Shown piece after piece: positions 48,005-59,622 of a stretch of DNA of 64,000 bases. The DNA lies in NCBI GenBank assembly GCA_933228895.1, contig OW121852.1, positions 105,359,544 through 105,423,543 on the forward strand. The letters run 5' to 3'. Source of the stretch: Platycnemis pennipes. Taxonomy: Eukaryota; Arthropoda; Insecta; Odonata; Platycnemididae. The notes below the pieces were generated by a model. It saw only the letters and a program-made list of their open reading frames with translations. It was not told the origin of the DNA and did no database searches. Numbering within the stretch: position 1 is the first letter of the stretch; the number at the start of each line of letters is the position of its first letter. The translations under genes and the position numbers were made by a program.

Positions 48005-48345
48005 AATTAGCAAAAGGTGACGCCCACCGAACGAGCTGCGTAAAGGATTAATACGTCATCCACCTGTCGTCCTTGACTGTGTTGAGGAAGAATGGGAAGG
48101 GAGCGGAGGTGGGGAGGGGAGTTATACCTGAGGAGATCGCAACCATTTCCATTGGCCGAGTCAGCTGTGTGTCCCCCATTTTGCTAAGGAGAAGGAGCTT
48201 AGCGGTCTCAGTTGTGATTGAACGGAATGAATGACGTACTGGTCCTTTGCTCGCCCACTTTTCCGTAAGGGTTAAAATCATCAGTTTTTCTCCGCAAGTA
48301 ACTCCAAAACTAATTGACGGATCGAAGAACGGAAAAATATGGGTC
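48005..48345 (-). repeat. Unclassified interspersed repeat X, copy 1
   Basis: The complement of this segment aligns with 63745-64000: TTCTTCGATCC-TCAA, TTTTAACCCTT-CGGAAAAGTG, GCAAAGGACYAGT, AACAC-CAACTGACT, GTCAAGRACG, GGTGGATGACGTA and the end GTTCGGTGGGC. A minus frame (48048-48281) reads LTEKWASKGPVRHSF, and copy 2 keeps LSEKCACKGLVLHSL in the same register. Family unknown. Confidence 0.7.
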
Positions 48346-49159
48346 TTTTTTATTTTCCAAACACTATCAGATTCTGCTACAAAAAACTATAGTAAAACAC
48401 CCCATTATAAACCAGGTCCCTGGATAGCTTCTATTAATTCCTGAGTGTCCATTACTTTGGCCTACCCCATGCCCTTACGAAAGTTCTTGGGCGGAAGGCA
48501 AGGAAGCCGTTTATCGCACAGATAAGAAGAGCCAGTGAAGGCCTGCCAAATGTGGATGGATGCATTTGAAACAAAAACCCACCCTTGGGATGTAACATTT
48601 CGGGGAGAGCGGGTGGTATCGCATCGAGGTGTTAATAGGAGATCTGAGCGTGAGGCGCCCGAGGAAGGCGATCAACCCAAAATCCCTCATCTCTCTCTCT
48701 CTTACCCTCTATCCCTAGCCAATTCCCTTTCCGTTCCCCCTCACGTATCTACACCACCACTACGGCCAGAGAGAGTGCGATGCGAACACATACAAATTCG
48801 CCCAAAACCGCTTTCCCCACTTTCGTGTCTCGGGAGCAAGGGCTTTGATCCTTCCCCGATGGTTGATGGTTCCTTTCATGAGCGCACGATCCACAATCGG
48901 ATGTGAGCGAGGGTAAAGATGTGTTTACAAAACGGGAGGCGAGGAAACGTAATTCCTAACCTCCTCGGCGTTGAGTGGTGGGATACTAGTTTGCAACCAC
49001 TTGGGTGAAGGCCGTCGGCTCTATTTAGTCCTGACCGTGGAAATACTTCCGCACCTTCCCACCTCGAAGGAGACCAAGTTAAGGAGTTGAATTTTATGCA
49101 AATGCTTTGCCCTGCCCACGCACACATTAGCTACTTTTTTAGCTACCTATTTTAGCTAC
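48346..49159. other. Non-coding stretch with GC-rich block at 48590-49090
   Basis: The longest frame is 123 codons (48535-48906), rich in S, P and R. I see no domain or clear gene signal. Confidence 0.4.
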
Positions 49160-49397
49160 CTTTCCCTTACTGGACCTGGTTTGAAATACGCTTCCAGTAT
49201 ATGGGATCCATACAAAATAGGCCTAAATAATGAACTTGAACGTGTTCAGTGAAGATTTGCAAGATTAGTTAAGAGTCGGTATGATAGCTATATTCAGCGT
49301 AACCCGTCTATTAAATGAATTAAAATGGGAATCATTGTCAGATTGTCGGTTGAAATTTAGACCCAATCTCTGAAATAAATTTCCATATTAAATTTTC
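49160..49397 (+). mobile_element. CR1/Jockey-type LINE, 5' portion of the interrupted host element
   Basis: The frame reads GPGLKYASSIWDPYKIGLNN, then ELERVQ, a stop, RFARLVKSRYD, and after a frameshift LNELKWESLSDCRLKF. This is the conserved region after the reverse transcriptase in CR1/Jockey-type LINEs (L-E-Y-A-S-x-V-W-D-P, then W-E-S-L-x-x-R-R). It stops at the insertion point of the RTE-type LINE and resumes at 52244 with the matching 3' part. One in-frame stop and at least one frameshift make it a pseudogene. Confidence 0.8.
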
Positions 49398-49416
49398 TAA
49401 TCATTTTAGGGCAGGG

Positions 49417-50120
49417 ACGTGGAACGTACGATCGCTTCGGACTTGCGGTAGATTTGAGAACCTTAGGTTGGAAATGCGAAAAAAGGCCTCGAAATATTGG
49501 GAATCAGTGAAATGAGATGGCCCGAAGAAGGAGACATTTCGAGTGGAAGTATTAGAATTATTCGCACTAGATCAAAAATGGTAACGATGAGCTGGCATAA
49601 TGCTCAGGAAGAGTGCAGGACTGCGCGTGGAGAGCTTCCTGCAGTGCAGTGAGAGGAATATAATGGTGAAGATTGAGACCAAGCCTACAGATACTATTGT
49701 GGTACAAGTTTACATGCCTACAAAGATGAAGAAGTGGAAGACGTCTATGAGGATATCACGGAAGTAATAAAGGACGTAAAAGGCGAAGGAAACTTAATTA
49801 TTTTAGGAGATTGGATCGCTGTCATTTGCGAAGACAAAGATGGAATAATAAAAGGAAAATATGGCTTGGGAAATCGAAATGAGAGAGGAGAAAGACATAT
49901 ATAATTCTGAACACAACACCAAGTGGTGGTGGCAAACACATTGTTTAAAAACCATCAACGGAGAAGATATACCTGGAAAATGCCCGAAGACAGAAGAAGA
50001 TTTAAAAATTGACTACATTTTAGTGAAGCAGAGGTTCAGAAACTAGGTGAAGAACTGCAAAAGTTACCCAGGTGCAGATATCGACAGTCAACACAACTTA
50101 GTGATGATAAAATGCCACTC
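49417..50120 (+). pseudogene. LINE endonuclease domain (broken)
   Basis: Across shifted frames I see TWNVRSL at the start, LGISEMRWP (the conserved G-x-x-E motif region, 49498-49524), VQVYMPT, then DYILVKQRF and a terminal DSQHNLV. The expected S-D-H of apurinic-endonuclease-like domains reads S-Q-H at about 50083-50091, so a catalytic aspartate appears lost. Stops at about 49650 and 49770 and shifts near 49860 also break it. The domain would nick target DNA for target-primed reverse transcription. Confidence 0.75.
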
Positions 50121-50391
50121 AAAACTCAAGAAATTTAATAAATAAATGAAGAACGTATGGCAAATAGAGAAACTAAAGACCTCAACAACGGCTGGCCTAT
50201 CAGAAGGCATTGGAAAACAAAATATAAGAGGATTGGACTGTGAAATCAGTGGAAAAGTGATGGGAGAACATCAAAATCGGGCTACAGAAGCAGCAAAAAA
50301 AGTTCTGGAGAGAAGAAAATTTGTCAAGAAGAAGCCATGGATTATAGAAGAAGTCTTAGAAGTGATTGAATAGAGAAGAAAATATAAAAAT

Positions 50392-52211
50392 GTGGAAACT
50401 GAAGAAGAACAACTTCGCTATAAAAGAATCAGGAATGAAATAAACCGTAAAGCGAGAAAAGCAGGGGAAATGTGGATGAAGGATCTATGGGAAGATGTAC
50501 AAAGCAACCTCGTAAAAGGAAATGTGGAAGTTGCCTACAGGATGGTGAGAAATTACTTCAAGGAACAGCAAGATGTAACAGCATCAGGGACAAGAATGGA
50601 GAACTCTTAATTGAACATAAGGATAAAGTGAAGAGATGGAAGGAATACTTGGAAGAGTTGTACAATGGAAGCTATCTTAGATCGGAAGTGATCGAAGAGG
50701 AAAATGAAGTAGATAAGGATGAATTGGGAGCCCCAATCTTAAGATCAGAATTTAATGCAGCTGTAAGGGATCTGAGTATAAATAAAGCTTCGAGAATGGA
50801 TTATATTCCTAATGAACTAATAAAAAACGCCGGAGAGAAGATGTTTACTCAGCTTTACAAAACCATATGAGATCTGTACTCGACAGGAGAGGTACCCATG
50901 GACTTTGAGAATAACATCATCATCCCTATTGCCAAAAAGAAGAGAGCTGAGAACTGTGAACATTTTAGGACCATAAAGCTCACGACACATGCCTCGAAGA
51001 TATTGATGAGAATCATCTTTATAAGAATAGAGAGAAAATCGGAGGAGTTCCTGGATGAGGACCAATTCGGGTTCAGAAGAAACAAGGGCACAATAGAAGC
51101 GATTTTGGCCCTCAGGCTACTTATAGAGAAGAAAATAGAGAAAAATCTACCGACGTTTGTTGCATTTGTAGATTTGGAGAAAATATTTGACAGCGTGGAT
51201 TGAAATCTGCTGCTAAAGATGCTGGAAGAAATTGAAGTATCATACAATGACCGAAGAGTTATCTACAGCTTGTATAAAAACCAGGTGGCCATAATCAAAT
51301 CAGGACCCAGCAGTACGTAAGCAAGCATAAAGAAAGGAGTGAAGCAAGGATGTGCACTGTCTCCCGTATTATTCAATGTCTACATCGGGAATGCCATCCA
51401 AGAAGTCAAAGAAAAGTCTCCGGGAGTAAATATCCATGGGGAGAAAATCGGCATGCTACGATTTGCCGATGACATAGCAGTCTTGGCAGAAACAAAAGGA
51501 GATTTAAAGAAGACACTGGGAAATATGGAAAGAACAATGACCAAATATCATCAGAACTTCAATAAGTAAACTATGGTATTGGTATGCAGTAAAAGAAGGA
51601 ATCCAGGACCAATATTAAACTAGGAAAACAAAAAATCGAAGAGGTGGAAGAGTTCTGCTACCTGGGAAACCGAGTAACCAGCGATGGACGAAGCAAAAGA
51701 GAAATTGCCAGTAGATTTTCCCAAGCAAAAAGGCATTTTACCAGAAGAGGATTCTGCTTACAGCTGCGAATACAAGTGTGGTAGAGAGGAAACATTTCAT
51801 TAGAACATACATCTGGAAAATTCTACTATATGGCAGCAAAGCATGGACAATAACAGCAGCAGAGTAGTCCAGGTGGGGGCATTTGAAATGTGGTGCTACC
51901 GAAGAATGATGAATATAAAATGGATCAATCGAGTGACAAAAGAACAAGTCTTAAGAAAAGTGTGGGAGAAAGGATGTCTACTGAAAACCTTAAAAAGAAG
52001 ATGGAACAACTTAATGGGCCACATCTTGAGACACAATGGCCTGATAAAGACAATCATCGAGGGAAAAGTGAACGGGAAGAATGGAAAAGGCAGACCTCGT
52101 ATGAGGTATATGGAGCAAGTTGTGAAGGATGTAAAAGAGAGGAGCTACGTCAATATGAAGAGATTGACCGATAGAAGAATCAAGTGGAGGGCTGCGTCAA
52201 ACCAATCCTAG
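50392..52211 (+). pseudogene. LINE reverse transcriptase and C-terminal tail (broken)
   Basis: Motifs appear in order: FGFRRNKGTIEAILALR (51066-51116), VDLEKIFD (motif A, about 51168), KQGCALSPVLFNVYI (motif B, about 51342), LRFADDIAVLAE (motif C with intact F-A-D-D at 51462-51473), and a C-terminal HILRHNGLIKTIIEGKVNGK. A frame change occurs near 50560-50600. Stops lie at about 50371 (upstream), 50868, 51201 and 51567. The active-site aspartates remain, but no continuous polyprotein is possible. Confidence 0.85.
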
Positions 52212-52243
52212 GATTGTTGACAGATGGTGATGATTAAATTTTC

Positions 52244-52640
52244 ACTGCTGACGTTGAAAATATTTTGTGAACTCCAACTTATTATGGTAGACTAGACCAT
52301 AATCACATAATTAGAGGAATTGATTGCCGATCTGGCAGATTCAAAATGTCCTTTTTTCCTCGTACTATTAGGGATATGAATAACTATAAATATATCCAAT
52401 AGCATAAATACGAGTGTACCAATGGATAGCATAGGTTGGTATCCAGTTCGTATAAGGAATTTAAGGTAACCCAACTAACAGCATGTTTTTGCATGCTTGA
52501 TTTTCAATTTTTTTTACTATTCATATTTTTCATCTTTTTTCAATTGTAAAGTTTAGGCTAGCACATTATTACTAATTCTTTTTGTCCATTATATGTTATG
52601 CATGTTTGGTGTGAATTCAGCCCCTGCCAAAAACATTTAT
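52244..52640 (+). mobile_element. CR1/Jockey-type LINE, 3' portion of the interrupted host element
   Basis: Continues directly from the sequence broken at 49397. It carries the C-terminal block (RFKMSFFPRTIRDM-like) and a 3' UTR matching 21.4-21.98 kb: GATAGCATAGGTTGGTAT, TAACCCAACTAACAGCATG, GTTATGCATGTTTGGTGTGA and CCCCTGCCA. Unlike the 21-kb copy it has no hAT MITE at the GCATAGGT site, and so preserves the empty target. Confidence 0.8.
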
Positions 52641-53888
52641 GGTGGCGTTCAGGATAAAAGTAAGATGCAGATGTACACCAAGAATTTTTCGGTCTTTCAG
52701 ATTCAGAGTATTAAGCATTATTCCGTCATTAATTTTAATTCAAAACTACTACAGTCTTGGCCTCGAACTAGATAAAAAGTGACCAATAAGTGTAAATTTA
52801 CAGTTAAACCAGGAGAAAACTTGCAGATAAAAAATACCATGCAAAGAGAGTAAATTAAATACAACACGGTTTTTACAACAGCTTTGCATATTTTGATGAT
52901 AATTATTCCGTTTTTGTTCCCTCCTGACAGTAAACAATTAAAAATGGTGATTATTTGAATCATTCATGTTGGGAAATCTAGTAAAACTTAGCATGAGGAA
53001 AATATAAGAGAGGTAGGATAAATACAGGTTAAACGGAAAATGTTGAAAATAATTAGGCACGTAGTTGGAGACCTACTCTTCCAAACTTCCAAACGAACAC
53101 CTTGTAAGGGAAAATTCCAGGCTGAAGACCAAAGTAGCGATCAGTTAAATGGAATGTAGATTATAGAATAAAATAAAGATAATGGCAGAGAACCGCAAGC
53201 TATGGGTGCAGTGACCAGGCAATCTCAGAGAAAATGAATGAATACTATAAATTAAAGCCTCAACTGATAGGCTGGTATGGAACAAAGCCCTTTTGCAAGT
53301 AAAATTTCAACTTACGAGGGTAATTAAGTATTTTCTTACGCATACAACATGGGCTACTTATACCAAAGTTTTGAGGTGTTCACCCCGAATATTGCAGGCT
53401 AAAATGTAGATGCCGATAGCATTAGGCAACTTCTGTATCAGGATATTCGATGAATCCAATTCGATTACTCTTGATTAAAAAAATATCACGTTGCTACTTC
53501 AACTCTTACCTTCTTTTGTGATTTAATACAAGTAAGATATTGGAATTTTTTAATATAAGGATGAGAGACTCGATAACGCAAAAAAATCTAGTATTGAGAA
53601 GAAAAATATGGTTATTCAACGGTAATTCATCAGCTGGGCACAAAAGGCAAAGAAAACCCATTATATAATTTGCAGACGAAAAATATCTTGTAACTTCGAA
53701 ATTTGATTTCGATTTTGAAAATATTGTTTTAGAAGTTTTGAGTACATTTTTTACTCTTAGTACAAAGGCAGAATGAGAATAGGGACTGAGAGGTATCACA
53801 CTTGATCCAGTATCCAGCCACTATGGCTTTTCCTTCAGCAGAGAAAGCATACTATGATTGACAATATATGGAGCAATATATGGAGTCC
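52641..53888. other. AT-rich non-coding stretch
   Basis: Nothing was recognised in this stretch. Confidence 0.5.
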
Positions 53889-54114
53889 ATCTCTTCACTT
53901 TATCCTCAGGTTCAATTAAGAGTTCTCCATTCTTGTCCCTGATCCTGTTACATCTTGCAACCCGTTCCTTGAAGTGATTTCTCACCATCCTGTAGGCAAC
54001 TTCCACATTTCCTTTTGCGAGGTTGCTTTGTACATCTTCAGATAGATACTTCATCCACATTCCCCTTGCTTTTATCGGTTTATTTCATTCCTGATTCTTT
54101 TGTAGCGAAGTTGC
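53889..54114 (-). mobile_element. RTE-type LINE family A, internal fragment
   Basis: The minus frame reads MWMKYLSEDVQSNLAKGNVE and RDKNGELLIEPEDKVKRW. It matches 50407-50643 of the main copy (MWMKDLWEDVQSNLVKGNVE), at high similarity including silent positions. Both ends are truncated, and neither the 5' nor the 3' end of the element is present, so it probably survived a deletion or rearrangement and is not a simple insertion. Confidence 0.8.
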
Positions 54115-54999
54115 AAATCTTTATAAAAATGAATGACGTTTTTGATTTCTGGGTTCAAATTTCCGATTTATCATTAATTTGGTTCCAAAAATATGAAATA
54201 TCGTTGAATTTAGGATAAGAAGAAACTACTTTGTGACTTAAGAATAAATTTCCTCGCTGAAGAGACTTGCAGGCATTCAATTACTATAATTTCTTTTGTA
54301 CCAATGTCCCAGTTTTAAAATATGAAAATAAAAGGAGCGGAGGCAAGTAATGTTGATACAGTATAAAGTTCCCTCAAACAAAACGTGTCGAATTATATTT
54401 ACTTATTGGAGGTAGAAAAAGAAGGGAGAAAACATGAATACTATCTCTCGTCAAATAAGATATTTTGACATCGAGTAAAAGAACTAGAGCAAATGCAGAT
54501 TCCATTTCTTGCAAAGAGACTCTAAAACAGAGAAATATTTCAATCACAGATATTTATTTCCCTTAGTGTATTGAATTACAAACGCCACATCTTTCAACAG
54601 ACTCACATTCTCAACTTAAAATCGTATTTCAGCAAATATATATCTTGTGATTGAATCATTCATGAAAACGTTGAAACCAGTGCCTGATGCTAAAGAACAA
54701 AAAGTTCACGTTTACTCACAAAATACACAAAATAATTATGGATTTCCTCCAAATTCATTAAAATTAATCAAAGGAATTAATATTCCAACTCCAACAGTGG
54801 AATGTGATTCAGTGGTCATACAATTAGATATTAATATCTGAAATTTAGATATTAATTTGGAAGTTTAGTACGATTAACATCCGAAAACTACCAAAAATTG
54901 TAATTAGCTCTAAATTTGTAATAACAGACACGGAGACAGATTCTTGACACGGAGACATGAAAACGTAGAATCGTTGTGAATGAACACTCAATAATAAAT
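54115..54999. other. AT-rich non-coding stretch
   Basis: A 64-codon frame at 54647-54841 has no known domain. Nothing else was recognised. Confidence 0.45.
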
Positions 55000-55004
55000 T
55001 TAAC

Positions 55005-55045
55005 ACCTTTCGAGTCCAAGACCCTTCTTCCGGCGTTTGAGTTTG
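55005..55045 (-). mobile_element. Possible hammerhead-like repeat relic
   Basis: On the minus strand GGAAGAAGGGTCTTGGACTC is followed by GAAAGGTGTTAAAT: a box like C-x-GAAGA, stem II GGGTC/GACTC, then GAAA. Only the stem II and GAAA elements are clear, and no inverted partner is visible. Confidence 0.35.
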
Positions 55046-57886
55046 TTTTGCTTCAGTGAATATAGGTCCACACTTTGAAAGCAGAACTAGCTATATACCT
55101 AAGAAACCAAAGCAGAACTTTTAAATAATGCATTTGGTGGCCAACGATGCTTGGAACTATGATCATTGCAAATTTATGTGCAAGAAATCTAACTGCACGA
55201 TGAAGATTTTATGTTACTTGAACGTTGATATGACTTTGCGATAACCAAGGCAACTTTGATCACGAATCGGTCCATTTCGTCCCCATATCCGAGCTCCAAT
55301 GGTGTTAGCGTTAACACATTTCCCTTCCTGTGACCTATGGAGGTTTCTCAACGATTTAGGAACTGCAGGAGGCGTTTCGCAGCCCATCTCCCTCCGCAAC
55401 CATAACTCACCTTGTCGGCTAAATTTGCAAAGTAACGATCACATCTACCAAGGAAACTCATTCACCGATTGCTAGCGGGGGAGTTAACGGTTACGCATTC
55501 TACAAACACGGCCCGTCGCGCAGATTTACGAAGACGTGATCGATTTATTCAATTCACCCACCAATACCACCCCAAGTTGTACGGCATTTTAATCTATACC
55601 AGGCTTGAAATACTGAATAGTTTTCTCAGTAACTCTATTACCGGTTTTACCTTCGAATCGATAAAGTCACCTACGGAATGAAACAGCTCCTCACACAACT
55701 TTGATTTTTAAACTATCGTTATCAATGTACGGAAGTGACTGCTAAAGTAATCTGATAGGAAAATAATTTAAATACGTGAATAATGACGTGCTAAATATGA
55801 AAGGACAAGCAAAACAACTTATTTTCGCCTTTCACCGCTATTGAATGCGTTGAAATATCAGGCACAAATCGTTCGTATGAGCTTTGCATTTAAATGTTAT
55901 GCCTGCCTACTTGTGAAATAAGATTGTGAACTAACTGTATTGCCCACCATAATTCTCATTCCGTATATTCAATACGCATCATTTAACGTCCGTTACAGTG
56001 GTGGAAAACAGAGTTAACCTGCTAAATATTTTGAACCTTTTCGTCCTATAACCAGTCTCGCAGTACTGTAATATAGACTACCGTATGTGTTATTAAATAT
56101 TATGTGTATAATACATAATCAGAATTGAAATTCACCTTAATTGGTCAATAAATGTTGAGAAAGAAAAAGAGCATTTATATATCTGAAGTGCTTCATATTT
56201 ATTTTTAATGCTAGATCTGAGAGTGACCCCGGTGAAATTATTTTTCATTAAGGAATTCTGCTAAACGTTTGATTTAATCTATTCAAAAACAAACGTACTC
56301 TTTGCAATACCTTAGCAAATTTCTACATAAAGTATTTCTACATAATTTCTACATTGCAAATTACGATGACATATGAACTAAATCGTCTGGGGTCTGGGAA
56401 CTAAAAGGTCTGAAAATCTTTCGTTTTCTCTCCACATTAAATTTATATCCATTTATGTAATTAATCGTTCTCACACAACAGAACAATGTTAAATTCTCCA
56501 TTTTTATTCAGAAATGCATGGAAAATAACGTTACCACAATACTTAAGACATATGAAGTGTTAACCAAAATGTATTCGAGGATGGAAACAGCAATTTTATC
56601 CTATGAAAAATGTTCGATATTATTTCAGTATCTTGCAATACAAACAGTAATTTGCTCCTTTGCATAAAAAGCACTAGCACATGCAACGGCATGCGGTTAA
56701 AAACTCTTGTTGTGAGGCAAAACTCTGTAATATGTAAACGGAATGCAACGTGGATGCTAGAATGGATGTTATGTGGAAATCATACTTTTGTTGCCTTGGC
56801 AAAATATACGTCATACTTCCACCATGAAAATTTAAGTTTTGAAGCAACAGATACATAAAAAATGCAAATAAATACAAATAACGAATAAGTAGTATTTTTA
56901 GATATTGTTAAAAAGTGAAAACCTGTGGCAAAAAAGAGCTTTGTAAGTAATATCATTCGTTCAACTATGGATAAAATTTTCTTTGTTTTGGTAAATCATA
57001 GATTTGCTCAACTGCGTATATCTGGTTCCACATGACATGTAATTGGAACACTAACGTATCACGTTGGCTTCAATCACGAGAAAAAATGAGAGAGCTGCAC
57101 AGTTCCGCACGGATAGATTTTAGCTGTATTTTTCAACGTAAATAGAGATCATATTAGGTAACGCTAAAACCGAATATGTTGGTTTGTTATAGGTACAGCA
57201 GTCCCTAAGACTCTGTAATTCATCTAGGAAAACGGCAAAGACTAGAACATTGTACGCAAGACTAAAATTACTTTAAAAAAATGCAAATCACATTTATTAG
57301 AAGCTTACGCTGCAAGCATCTTTTTATATCTCAACGCTATATCAGCAGGACTGACTGAATCGAAAAATAAAAATAAATAAGTAATCCAACCAAGAATTAC
57401 AAGAGTTCGTTTTTTCCACGCCCATTAAACGACTAAAATGCAAATAAAGCGTAATCTTATAAAAATATGAGTCATACGCCATTGTTATTTCCAAATCTCT
57501 TTCAGAAAAATCTTTCTTTCCCAGAAAAAATTACCTTTTTCGGCAATAGTCGATTAAAGGATGGTGACCTACCACCCCATGACATACATCCTTGCAGCAG
57601 CTCACATTGTGACGTATAGAGGTAGATTTAGTACATCAAATAAAGGTATATAATACTAATGGCAGGCATTGACTGAATCATTTCATCCCTAATGCGAATC
57701 GTGAATACATTCTTTCTATAAAATTCCTTAAAAATTAATAAAATATAATTATCATTCGTAAAAAGTAGCCATCAAGTTTTATCGGTCCGGTTCGTGCAAA
57801 GATATTGGCTATTCAGCATCTGACACAAACCCTCGAGTTGCTTGCAAGCTATTTCCTATGGAGTAACTATGCTAAGTAAAGATTGT
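55046..57886. other. AT-rich non-coding stretch
   Basis: A short repeat of TTTCTACATAA/TTTCTACATTG words lies at about 56320-56357. Nothing else was recognised. Confidence 0.5.
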
Positions 57887-58114
57887 AGCTATTTAACGTA
57901 TATATGTGGCTAAGAAAAATTATAAGTATCACATAAGTAAAGTATATATGTAGCTATTGCCAAAGGGGTAGCTGTCATAAGTAACAATTATCGCAAACCT
58001 ATTTTTCACGGATTTTACTCCTAAGAATTATGTGACGCCTTACTTGACGTCATTACTGGAGTTTTCATTCACCTTTATATTGCCTCTCTTCATTCTCCTT
58101 AGCCTTCCCTATTT
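57887..58114. repeat. Tandem duplication of about 220 bp, unit 1
   Basis: Unit 1 begins AGCTATTTAACGTATATATG. It shares a stretch of about 115 identical bases with unit 2 (from AAGGGGTAGCTGTCATAAG at 57963 to about 58077), offset 218 bp. The palindrome TGACGTCA, a CRE-type site, lies at 58045-58052. Confidence 0.9.
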
Positions 58115-58323
58115 AGCTATTTAGCGTATATATATGTAGCTAAGTAACTTATGAGTAACGTATATATGTAGCTATTGCCTAAGGGGTAGCTGTCATAAGT
58201 AACAATTATCGCAAACCTATTTTTCACGGATTTTACTCCTAAGAATTATGTGACGCCTTACTTGACGTCATTACTGGAGTTTTCATTCACCTTTTCATTG
58301 TCTCTCTTCATTCTCCTTCGTCT
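58115..58323. repeat. Tandem duplication of about 220 bp, unit 2
   Basis: Unit 2 begins AGCTATTTAGCGTATATATA and keeps TGACGTCA at 58263-58270. Differences from unit 1 cluster at the two ends. The near identity of the central part suggests a recent duplication or gene conversion. Confidence 0.9.
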
Positions 58324-59234
58324 TATCTGGAAGATAAGTAGCTGCTGAACACGTATTCTGGCTTTTTCCTCGTGGGCAAAGACGACCGCTTCTGATTACT
58401 CTCCTCTCCTAACCCCTTTCCTTTCAACTCCATGATTACACACTTCCCTGGGCTTTTTAATTCCCGTTGAAAGTTTCCATTGTTCCTTTCTCTTCCCGAC
58501 TATTCTCCTCCCACACCCTTGAGAAGAAAAATCCCTCAAGAAAATACGCGAGAGCCGTCAGAGTTGGAAAACTCAGGAGAAGCCACGACGTTACATTTCT
58601 TCTTCACCCGAAACAGATAAATGTTTATATCTCCTATCTACTCTTTAGAAATGTTTTACTCTCCGTAAATTTTTCGTCTGAAGAATGGCTTCTGCCGAGT
58701 GAGAGGGAGGGTGATTATGCACATAAAAGCCATTACAGTGTTCTGTGTCCAAGAGATGACGGCTGAATGCGGTTTCATGCAGGGCTGAATGTGGTGAAAC
58801 GGATTAAGAAGTGAGCGGTCTACTTTATATATATGCCGCACATATACGGCCGGAATAACCAAAAAAGGAAAGAGAAAGAAATTTTACGACCACAAATCGC
58901 TTGCGTGGAACGATCCATCAAGGGGATTTGTGCAAGCTCAAAGATAAAGTGTCCGAACATCGGTGCCTTTCAACTAGCTCAAGTATCAACCATGTTTTAC
59001 CCGGTACTTTGGAGGAACTGGGATGAATAGTAGTTAGAGAATATGGAAATCAACATTAATTCCTTAAATGATGAAAATGCATCGGAATGAAAGTTATCCT
59101 GGAAGTTGATTAATTTAAATATGAAATTGTATCCGTCTTAAATCAAATGTTTTTTATTATGAACTTTTCCGCAATAAACTCATTGAGACTTAAATAATTA
59201 GTAGCAAATAACAGTTACTGAAACGTACAAATTA
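58324..59234. other. Non-coding stretch
   Basis: A 99-codon frame (58467-58766) has no known domain. Composition is slightly GC-richer at 58360-58600. Confidence 0.45.
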
Positions 59235-59474
59235 ATGAAATTTGACCAAGATTCACTGATAGAATTCATTTTTGTCCTACAAGAAATGCGTAGTAGTTTT
59301 AGCCATCTGCAAATATTTTTAAAGAAAAATTTGCAGGGCGAAATGTATTGCTCATGTTTTAATCAACTACAAAGATTCATCAGAGTGAGATCTTTTGGTG
59401 ACGGACCAGATAGCTACAGCTTGAAATTTTGGAATACTTTCAGGAAACAGACCAAAGTAATAATATTTTAATGA
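59235..59474 (+). pseudogene. Possible P-element-like transposase C-terminal relic
   Basis: The 78-codon frame ends with CFNQLQRFIRVRSFGDGPDS and FWNTFRK. The spacing resembles the C-terminal N-Q-D-x-L-E-N-x-F-x-x-I-R-x-x-G-G-x-x-D-x-P ... F-x-x-x-x-R signature of P-element/THAP9-type transposases. Key positions are changed (D and E of the NQD-LEN block are missing), no THAP domain or terminal repeats are seen, and the match is by eye only. Confidence 0.3.
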
Positions 59475-59544
59475 AGCAATAAATTTAACCTCAAAAATGG
59501 AATCACCCGTGGCCTTAACCTTGGATTCTTTACATCGGTTTCAA

Positions 59545-59622
59545 GGCCGGTCAGCGCATTGGCAAGCATCGGCTTGGCAACATAAATGTTGCGCGTTCGA
59601 ATGTCGCCCTGTGGAAGGATCT
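59545..59622 (+). mobile_element. tRNA-like SINE head or tRNA pseudogene
   Basis: GTCAGCGCATTGGCAAGCAT has an A-box-like TCAGCGCATTGG, and GCGTTCGAATGTC is a B box with one or two changes, about 40 bp downstream. The spacing is right for a tRNA-derived head, but acceptor pairing is poor and no clear SINE tail follows. Confidence 0.45.

Larger units (their letters stand above)
49398..52232 (+). mobile_element. RTE-type LINE family A, near-complete but inactive (2.8 kb)
   Basis: The element is bounded by the 11-bp direct repeat ATTAAATTTTC at 49387-49397 and 52233-52243. It encodes, in order, an endonuclease region, a linker, a reverse transcriptase and a basic C-terminal tail, and ends GGATTGTTGACAGATGGTGATG. 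Because an endonuclease start (WNVRSL at 49420-49437) lies within 25 bp of the left junction, 5' truncation is slight. Several stops and frameshifts abolish the reading frame. The protein pattern is that often annotated as 'craniofacial development protein 2-like' in insects; RTE clade is my best guess. Confidence 0.9.
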
